DNA of 6,459 nt from an uncultured Selenomonas sp. Its GTDB lineage: Bacteria; Bacillota; Negativicutes; Selenomonadales; Selenomonadaceae. A model generated the notes under the pieces. It was given only the letters and a program-made list of their open reading frames with translations. It was not told the origin of the DNA and made no database searches. Each line of letters starts with the position of its first letter. Within the stretch, counting starts at the first letter, position 1. Positions 1 through 5,270 of the stretch are shown in pieces. The translations under genes and the position numbers were made by a program. The stretch is taken from contig CALGGN010000428.1 in the NCBI GenBank assembly GCA_937915915.1, positions 1 to 6,459 of the forward strand. Reading direction: 5' to 3'.

Positions 1-21
1 ATGATGCGGCTCTACGACATA

Positions 22-990
22 TTACGTATATCGTATTTCACGGATTCTGGATATATTCTTCTGAGCCATTATAATCTTATTATCAATTTTCTTTAACAAT
101 GAAAAGAAGAGATTACAATACTCAATAAATTCTTCCTCACTCAGTACACGTTTTATAGTTTCCTTAGATATCAAATGCCATTGCAAATCGTACATAACCA
201 AGTACTGTACAAATAGCGGAGGATTTTCTTCTTCATCACAGGCCAGAACCTCACTGGAAAAATATTTCAAACTTGGAAGGTACCAGCTAGGATTTTTTTG
301 ATTGTTCTGTACCGCTGATGGTGCTCCCATACTACGTCTACGATACATATATTGTGCATCAGATACCACACCAAGATTTTTCTTCTTCTTAAGGATCTCT
401 GTGCAAACCTTAGCATCTTCCATATTTGTCAGGCGTACATCAAAAGCATTATCCTTCAAGCATTCAGCCTTTGTAAAACCAGATGAAAGCGACAACTGAA
501 TGGCATCGTATTCTTTTGTTAAATCAATGACTCGTGTCCCTTTCTTGTATTTATAATTCAAAATATGTTGACCAGTCCTGGCATCAAAGAACTCCATGGG
601 AATGGACACCAAATCCACCTTATCCCCATGTTTCTGAAAGAACGCCTTGACCTTGCTGAGGGTATTCCTGGAGAGCTTATCATCTGCATCCATGAAATTC
701 ACATACTTGCCCTGGATATGGGGAATCCCTGCATTCCTGGCTGCTGACACCCCGGCATTTTCCTGATGTATGGCCAAGATGTTTTCCGGGAAGCAAGCTG
801 CAAAGCGGTCACAAATTTCTCCCGAGCCATCGGTGCTGCCATCATCCACCAGGATAAGCTGCACATGCTCCTCAAAGCCTATATCTTGGGACAGCAGGCT
901 CAATACCGCTTCCTTCAAAAAAGGCTCCGCATTGTACACCGCCATGATGACGGTGAAGTCAAACTGCTTCTTCTCAAATTCCACTTTCAT
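22..990 (-). CDS. Family 2 glycosyltransferase (GT-A fold), stand-alone
   Basis: This 322-residue protein probably transfers a sugar from a nucleotide-sugar donor onto a growing surface polysaccharide at the cytoplasmic face of the membrane. The GT2 fold is plain: a first strand VIMAVYN at residues 14-20, the nucleotide-binding VDDGSTDGS at 48-56, HQENAGVSAARN at 75-86, the metal-binding DADD at 101-104 and a candidate acidic ED pair at 191-192. No signal peptide or membrane helix is visible. The start ATG overlaps the TGA of the upstream gene (ATGA), with AAGGAA just upstream, so the two are probably translationally coupled. It is clearly a paralogue of the N-terminal domain of that upstream gene, including the shared HILNYKY, KGTRVIDL, IQLSLSS and AQKNI blocks. 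It ends where that protein would continue into its linker and phosphotransferase domain. The 3' two thirds are AT-rich compared with the rest. Sugar and acceptor cannot be predicted. Confidence 0.93.
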   Translation of the reverse strand: MKVEFEKKQFDFTVIMAVYNAEPFLKEAVLSLLSQDIGFEEHVQLILVDDGSTDGSGEICDRFAACFPENILAIHQENAGVSAARNAGIPHIQGKYVNFMDADDKLSRNTLSKVKAFFQKHGDKVDLVSIPMEFFDARTGQHILNYKYKKGTRVIDLTKEYDAIQLSLSSGFTKAECLKDNAFDVRLTNMEDAKVCTEILKKKKNLGVVSDAQYMYRRRSMGAPSAVQNNQKNPSWYLPSLKYFSSEVLACDEEENPPLFVQYLVMYDLQWHLISKETIKRVLSEEEFIEYCNLFFSLLKKIDNKIIMAQKNISRIREIRYT

Positions 991-3686
991 CTATTTCCTT
1001 CACTCACGATATTTTCATAGACTCGCTCTGAGTTGTTCCTGTCCCGAAAGGGGAAGAATCTCTCCACACGCCCCAGGTACTTTTCCTTCATCCTGCAATC
1101 CCTTGCAACATATTCCAAAATCCTGTCCACGGTGGCAGAAAGGGTTTCCTCCACCTCCCCAAGGCCCATTTCCCTGTAGTCAAAGTACCCTTCGCTGTAG
1201 GTGTGGCCACGAAAAAAATCCTGCCTGTCAAACTGTGCGTATATGACAGGCTTGCCAAGATAGGCAAAGTCAAAGGCAACGGAGGAATAATCCGTGACCA
1301 TCAGGCTGCTTCTGGCGAATATTTCTTGGTAGTCGGTATCCGGCGGGCAGAAAATCACTCCCTCGCTGCGGTGAAATTTATCTATCATAGGCATGATGTT
1401 GGGATGGGGCATAAACTGCAAGATGTAGCCTTTTTCCCGCACTGCTCCCAGCAGTTTCTCATCATTCAGCAAGGCATTATAGAAGCGGTAGAAACTGCTG
1501 TCCTCGAACCCCATCCCATAGAGCCTGTTGCCTGTCTCCGTGTCATAGCCCACCCCAAGGGACTTTCGCCAGGTGGGCATAACGGTGATGATTTTCTCCG
1601 GCCTGTTTTCCAGATAGTCGTACCTGGGCAGCCCCGTGAGCTTCACCACATCCTTGCCATAACCGTAGTATTTCCCATACAGCACTGATTCGTATTCCTT
1701 GGGGGTGCTGGTGACGAACATCCCCAAGTCCCTGTGGGGCTTGCCCAGCCATTTGGAAATGTCATCCTTGGTGATGCCGTGCTGGAGGAAAATGAGCCTC
1801 TTTTTCTTCAATATGTCCCAGAAAAAGGCCCTGTCCGCCTCAAAGGGGTTCATGACGAAATCATCCCCTGCCGAGGAAATGATCTTGTCTGCCACCAGCT
1901 GCAGCAGCTTGTGGCGACGGGAGTGGTAGGGCAGAACTTTGCCGTATTTCTTTACCCTCCGGTAATCCCGGCTGTCCTTCCTCAGCACGAAAAAGCTGTG
2001 GGGGTGCCTGCCTGTTTCCCACAAATAGCGGAAAAAGGCTTCCCCGTTGTCATCTGCCTTGTTGATGCGGTCGGACACCAGCCAGATATCCTTAGGCAGG
2101 AGGCGCTTGGCCAGATGGTAGGCGCTTCTGTAAAGTATGGCCCTAACCGCATGTGGTCTGCCAGAATGCTTGAAGTCTTGCCATAGTTTAGCCTCCCTTC
2201 GGAGGAAATCCCAGGTGGAAGCCCTGCTGAGTTTCAGCACATTTCCTTCCGTTTCTGCCAGGAACGGCCCCAGGCGGGTGTAGGCATGGGGGAACACATC
2301 CACGATGGGGAAGAAAAGGCCGTGGTTCACCTTCCTCCTCTCTATCTTCAGGCCCTTGTAGAAGCTGTAGAGCCTGATTTCCAGATGGTCGTATTTCCCG
2401 GTATCTATCCTGCTGCTGAAGGTGATGGAGGGGAAAATGTCCTCTCCCAGGGCTTCGGCATTGTCCACCCTGTCCGGGGCGGAAATGTCCTTCTTGCATT
2501 CCAGCCACTCCTTGCCGTTGATCAGCAGGTAGGTGCCTATGTCCTCCAAGTCTTTTTCCTCTATCCCCACAAAGCCCGTGTAGCCCTCCAGGATGAGCTT
2601 TCCCCCTTCCAGCCGCATGAACTCCCACTTGGCGGCGCAGTCGGAGAAGCGGCCCAGCTGCAGGCCTCCGCAGGTAATGGCTACGTCCTCCCCCTCCGGG
2701 GTCAGAGTGGTTTCCATATGGTGCTTCTTTTTCAGGAGCATGGCCTTGTGGGAGGCCCAGATATTTTTCTGGGCAAGGATGATGTCATCATCTATTTTCT
2801 GAAGCATGGCGAACATGTCAGAAACGAACTTTTCTGCCCGCTCTTTGCCCAGGGCTGATTCGATGGTCTTGATGGACATTCTGAAATTCCACTGGAGCAC
2901 ATACATAACCGAGAATTGTATGAACTTGGGAATTTCTCCGTTTCTTTCCCTATGCTGCTCAAGGCTATAGGCGCAGAAATGTTCCAGCTGGGGAAAATAC
3001 CAGGCTTCCTGCGCCACGCTTTGCTGGATAGCCGAGCCTCCCTGCTTGCGCTTGCGGTAGTAGTACCCGGCTTCGGATATAACGCCTAGCTTTTTCCTGC
3101 CCATAAGAATCTTCAAGGCTTCTTTGGCATCCTCGCCATATTTCAAGCGAATGTCAAAGCTGACTTTATCCTTCACTCGTTCCCACAGCACAAAAGAAGA
3201 ACTTAGCGAGAGCTGTATGCAGTCCGGCTCCTCTATGAGGTCTATGACCCGGGTGCCCTTGGCATACTTGTAGTTCAGGATATGCTCCCCTTTGGTTCCC
3301 TCGAAAAAGTGCATGGGGATGGATACGAGATCCGTCTCTTGGCCATGTTCCCTGAAGAACTTGTCCACCAAAGACAATGTATTGGCCGAGAGCTTGTCAT
3401 CGCTGTCCAGGAAGTTCACGATCTCCCCTGCCACATAGGGCAGGGCTGCATTCCGGGCGGCGGCGGCTCCGGCGTTCTCTTGATGGATTACCATGATGTT
3501 TTCTGGGTATTTAGCGGCCCAGATGTCACAGATGGTGCCGGAATTGTCCTTTGAGCCATCATCCACCAGGATTACCTGGACATGTTCTTTGAAGCCTATG
3601 TCCTGGACAAGGAGGCTTTCCAATGTCTCATTCAGGTAGGGGCCGGTGTTGTAGACTGCTGTGATGATGGTGAATCTGTAGTGCAA
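987..3686 (-). CDS. Bifunctional GT2 glycosyltransferase / CDP-glycerol glycerophosphotransferase
   Basis: This 899-residue two-enzyme fusion probably builds a polymer with both sugar and polyol-phosphate units. Residues about 4-235 are a GT2 domain: FTIITAVYN near the start, VDDGS at 41-45, DSDD at 94-97 and GED at 184-186. Residues about 320-530 are a strand-rich linker that I do not recognise. Residues about 535-890 are a TagB/TagF-type (Glyphos_transf) GT-B domain, recognised by HGITKDD at 636-642, TGLPRYDYL, PTWRKSL at 704-710, PHPN at 760-763 and TDYSS at 798-802 followed by a conserved FDFAYLGKPVIY block. In known TagF enzymes the histidines of such motifs are catalytic and the DYSS region binds CDP-glycerol; glycerol rather than ribitol or another polyol is an assumption here. 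I chose the TTG at 3684-3686 because AAAGGAGG lies 8 nt upstream and homology begins at once. An in-frame ATG at 3758 would add 24 unlikely residues. The stop overlaps the next start by 4 bp. Confidence 0.93.
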   Translation of the reverse strand: MHYRFTIITAVYNTGPYLNETLESLLVQDIGFKEHVQVILVDDGSKDNSGTICDIWAAKYPENIMVIHQENAGAAAARNAALPYVAGEIVNFLDSDDKLSANTLSLVDKFFREHGQETDLVSIPMHFFEGTKGEHILNYKYAKGTRVIDLIEEPDCIQLSLSSSFVLWERVKDKVSFDIRLKYGEDAKEALKILMGRKKLGVISEAGYYYRKRKQGGSAIQQSVAQEAWYFPQLEHFCAYSLEQHRERNGEIPKFIQFSVMYVLQWNFRMSIKTIESALGKERAEKFVSDMFAMLQKIDDDIILAQKNIWASHKAMLLKKKHHMETTLTPEGEDVAITCGGLQLGRFSDCAAKWEFMRLEGGKLILEGYTGFVGIEEKDLEDIGTYLLINGKEWLECKKDISAPDRVDNAEALGEDIFPSITFSSRIDTGKYDHLEIRLYSFYKGLKIERRKVNHGLFFPIVDVFPHAYTRLGPFLAETEGNVLKLSRASTWDFLRREAKLWQDFKHSGRPHAVRAILYRSAYHLAKRLLPKDIWLVSDRINKADDNGEAFFRYLWETGRHPHSFFVLRKDSRDYRRVKKYGKVLPYHSRRHKLLQLVADKIISSAGDDFVMNPFEADRAFFWDILKKKRLIFLQHGITKDDISKWLGKPHRDLGMFVTSTPKEYESVLYGKYYGYGKDVVKLTGLPRYDYLENRPEKIITVMPTWRKSLGVGYDTETGNRLYGMGFEDSSFYRFYNALLNDEKLLGAVREKGYILQFMPHPNIMPMIDKFHRSEGVIFCPPDTDYQEIFARSSLMVTDYSSVAFDFAYLGKPVIYAQFDRQDFFRGHTYSEGYFDYREMGLGEVEETLSATVDRILEYVARDCRMKEKYLGRVERFFPFRDRNNSERVYENIVSEGNR

Positions 3687-3694
3687 CGGGGTTG

Positions 3695-3702
3695 CCTCCT
3701 TT
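3695..3702 (-). promoter_or_regulatory. Strong ribosome binding site that decides a TTG start
   Basis: On the minus strand AAAGGAGG is followed by an 8-nt spacer and TTG at 3686-3684. This near-perfect Shine-Dalgarno sequence sets the start of the fusion glycosyltransferase. The alternative ATG at 3758 overlaps the preceding stop (ATGCTGA) but has no comparable site. Confidence 0.8.
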
Positions 3703-3712
3703 CCGTGAAATT

Positions 3713-3737
3713 GCCTTCCCCTATGGGGAAGGCTTTT
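3713..3737 (+). terminator. Perfect 9-bp hairpin between two operon genes (terminator-like or repeated palindrome)
   Basis: GCCTTCCCC (3713-3721) and GGGGAAGGC (3725-3733) are perfect inverted repeats around a 3-nt TAT loop. On the plus strand the stem is followed by TTTT. On the minus strand, which is the operon's direction, it is preceded by AAAA and followed only by AATTTC. As a terminator it therefore looks better for plus-strand transcription and weak or leaky for the operon. It lies about 20 nt after the stop of the upstream glycosyltransferase gene and ends 10 nt before the ribosome binding site of the fusion gene, so it could set the expression ratio between them. GC-rich palindromes of this kind can also be dispersed intergenic repeats; one copy cannot decide. 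Confidence 0.55.
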
Positions 3738-3751
3738 GGTTAGCCCCACTA

Positions 3752-5032
3752 TCAGCATAAACTTGGAAAATAGTAATTCTCATAAAAGTCTTTTTGCAGG
3801 TAGTGCGCCCCGTCCCAGCGGATTTTGGCTTCGCTTATGCCCAGTTTTTTCAGGTCTTCCCTGATGCTGTCCGCCAGGGTTCTGTCCTGTACCGACAGCA
3901 GGATGGCATCGTAGTCAAGGTTTTTGAGGTCTGCGGGGTAAATTACCTCTGTGCCGGGGAGCTTGGCCCGGGGGCCGTCCCTGTCCACCACGCCCGCGAG
4001 CTCCACATAGCCAAACTCCTGCATCTGGCGGACAAAATCCCTGCCCACATTGCCGGCGCCGTAGATGGCCACCCGTTCCCCCCGCCTGAACAGGTGCCAG
4101 GGGAAAAGGTAGGAGGAATGGGCGCGGGCATGTATATGGGCGCAGAACTTCATCATCCTGAAGAATGCGGCCTCCCAGTGGGAGAACTTCTCTGCTCCTG
4201 CCTGCTCTTCTCGGGGCAGGGAAACAAAGCGCCTACACACATCTTGCATAAACCTGGCCAGATAGTCACCCAGCCAGGGCGCTTCTTCCACCCTGTCTAC
4301 GGTCTCCTGCAGCAGCACCACCGCTTTCATACGCTCCCTGAAGGCCTCTATGTTATCCGGCCTGGTGGTCAGGGAGTCTTGCCTCACACTCCGAAGGTAA
4401 AGCCGCTGACCCGTGTGCTCCGACCTGCCTGCTCCCAGGAAAGCTCTCAGGCAGAATACCTCGTCCTCGGAATGGAAGAGAGCCGGGAAGCGCAGGCCTT
4501 GTTTTTCCACATACGACCTTCTCAGGCACAAGAGCCAGGCACTGCCTAAAAAGGCTTCCCCCTTCACAAGTTCATGGAGCAATTCTCTGCCCGTAGGGAA
4601 TATGCCCGCCGACTGCCGTTCTTTGTAGCGCTGCTCCTCCCGGTAGCGGCTCCTTTTCAGCTCCTCATCGGCAAACTGCACCCTGGTCCTGAAATTGAGG
4701 AGGTCAAGTCTCCCCTCTTCCATCTTCGAGGCCAGGTATTTCAGCGCCCCTGCCTCAGGCAGGCTGTCATCGCTGTCCACGAAAAGGATGTACCGTCCCT
4801 GCGCCTGAGCCAAGGCAATATTCCTGGCCATCCCCGGGCCGCCCCCCGGCGAAAACAGCAGCTTGATGCCCGAATCTTTAGATTCATACGACTTCACAAT
4901 TGCCACGCTGCCATCCGTGGAGCCATCATCCACGCAAAGTATTTCCCTCCCTCCAGAAGGAAAATCTTGTGCCAGAAGACTGTCCAGGCAGAAGGGTAGA
5001 TATTTTTGGGTATTCTTGAAAGGAATTCCCAT
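3752..5032 (-). CDS. Family 2 glycosyltransferase with C-terminal Rossmann-like domain; 5' end replaced by an IS110 end
   Basis: Counted from the ATG at 5032, this 426-residue protein has a GT2 domain with IPFKNTQKYLPFCLDSLL at the start, VDDGSTDGS at 34-42, DSDD at 86-89 and an SED motif at about 188-190. A C-terminal domain carries VAIYGAGNVG (GxGxxG loop at about 325-330), an acidic VVDRDG at the end of the second strand and AILLSVQD, typical of a nucleotide-binding Rossmann fold. It probably adds a sugar to a surface polymer; the role of the Rossmann domain is unknown. The N-terminus is abnormal. GT2 proteins have a hydrophobic strand of 4-5 residues before the IPxxN segment, and here it is missing and replaced by sequence from the insertion element. 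Neither the ATG at 5032 nor the upstream in-frame TTG at 5065 (MFHLSW start) has a proper ribosome binding site. I infer a gene whose 5' end was cut by the insertion; the product may be absent or impaired. The stop is at 3752-3754. Confidence 0.85.
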   Translation of the reverse strand: MGIPFKNTQKYLPFCLDSLLAQDFPSGGREILCVDDGSTDGSVAIVKSYESKDSGIKLLFSPGGGPGMARNIALAQAQGRYILFVDSDDSLPEAGALKYLASKMEEGRLDLLNFRTRVQFADEELKRSRYREEQRYKERQSAGIFPTGRELLHELVKGEAFLGSAWLLCLRRSYVEKQGLRFPALFHSEDEVFCLRAFLGAGRSEHTGQRLYLRSVRQDSLTTRPDNIEAFRERMKAVVLLQETVDRVEEAPWLGDYLARFMQDVCRRFVSLPREEQAGAEKFSHWEAAFFRMMKFCAHIHARAHSSYLFPWHLFRRGERVAIYGAGNVGRDFVRQMQEFGYVELAGVVDRDGPRAKLPGTEVIYPADLKNLDYDAILLSVQDRTLADSIREDLKKLGISEAKIRWDGAHYLQKDFYENYYFPSLC

Positions 5033-5046
5033 GCCTCTGACGAGGC
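5033..5046. repeat. Short inverted repeat at the tip of the insertion sequence
   Basis: GCCTC (5033-5037) and GAGGC (5042-5046) form a perfect 5-bp inverted repeat around TGAC, starting within about 6 bp of the inferred left boundary. It lies upstream of the promoter, so it acts as DNA if at all, perhaps as an end-recognition site. A repeat this short may also be chance. Confidence 0.4.
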
Positions 5047-5091
5047 GCCACGATAAATGAAACAAGGCTGTACCAAGATGCCATAATTTCG

Positions 5092-5100
5092 TGGTATAAT
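5092..5100 (+). promoter_or_regulatory. Extended -10 promoter for the IS110 leader RNA and transposase
   Basis: TGGTATAAT is a perfect -10 hexamer (5095-5100) with the TGn extension at 5092-5094. No good -35 hexamer sits 16-18 bp upstream, which an extended -10 can tolerate. Transcription would begin near 5106-5108 and run through the structured leader into the transposase gene. Confidence 0.65.
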
Positions 5101-5110
5101 GGGATTATAC
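5094..5110. repeat. Perfect 7-bp palindrome placing a -10 hexamer on each strand
   Basis: GTATAAT (5094-5100) and ATTATAC (5104-5110) are perfect inverted repeats around GGG. Each strand therefore carries TATAAT. The plus-strand copy has the extended TGn; the minus-strand copy (5109-5104) does not and has no obvious -35. It could be an operator overlapping the start of the leader RNA, or part of a divergent promoter reading out into the glycosyltransferase operon. Confidence 0.5.
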
Positions 5111-5245
5111 GGCTGAGGTTGCTCATTGTTTGGGCCGATAGCCCGGTAAGGAATTTGACCTGGGCTCTCTCATTTGCACCACCACCTGTCCAGCCGCTAG
5201 GCAGAAGGACGCACAGTAAAATAATAACGAGAGAGAGCCGTGCCG
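5107..5245 (+). ncRNA. Candidate IS110 bridge RNA
   Basis: IS110-group elements encode, upstream of the transposase, a structured bridge RNA with one loop pairing with target DNA and another with donor DNA. This leader has the right place, size and promoter. Visible pairings are: TGAG/CTCA (5114-5117/5122-5125); GGGC/GCCC (5132-5135/5141-5144); an alternative GCCCGGT with ACC-U-GGGC (5141-5147/5158-5165) closing a 10-nt loop; a perfect 9-bp stem GGCTCTCTC/GAGAGAGCC (5163-5171/5231-5239); and inside it GTCC/GGAC (5188-5191/5207-5210) capped by GCC/GGC (5193-5195/5200-5202). The last three make a large internal loop that resembles a guide loop. AAGGAATT at 5148-5155 is identical to the chromosomal flank at 5020-5027, as a left target guide should be. 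The ends are approximate and expression is inferred. Confidence 0.6.
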
Positions 5246-5257
5246 TAATCTTTTGCT

Positions 5258-5262
5258 GGAGG
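5258..5262 (+). promoter_or_regulatory. Ribosome binding site of the transposase
   Basis: GGAGG followed by an 8-nt spacer leads to ATG at 5271. It decides against the in-frame TTG at 5253, which would add six residues and place the Shine-Dalgarno sequence inside the coding region. Confidence 0.8.
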
Positions 5263-5270
5263 TGTATCAA

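Noticed and set aside
1..21. Left edge as adapter or start of a small gene
   Set aside because: It matches no adapter I know. The short ATG frame there is antisense to the end of the glycosyltransferase and has no visible support.
1203..2858. Several long plus-strand reading frames opposite the fusion gene
   Set aside because: They lie wholly antisense to a well-conserved gene, have no family motifs and no good ribosome binding sites. They are by-products of GC-rich codon use.
3687..3758. ATG start at 3758 for the fusion gene, overlapping the previous stop
   Set aside because: The 24 extra residues resemble no GT2 N-terminus and read across the hairpin. The AAAGGAGG site fits the TTG at 3686 better.
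5023..5028. GAATTC (EcoRI site) at the glycosyltransferase/insertion junction as a cloning scar
   Set aside because: There is no vector sequence, and the junction is explained by the left end of an insertion sequence. A single 6-bp site is unremarkable.
5253..5270. TTG start at 5253 for the transposase
   Set aside because: GGAGG at 5258-5262 is correctly spaced for the ATG at 5271 and would fall inside the longer frame.
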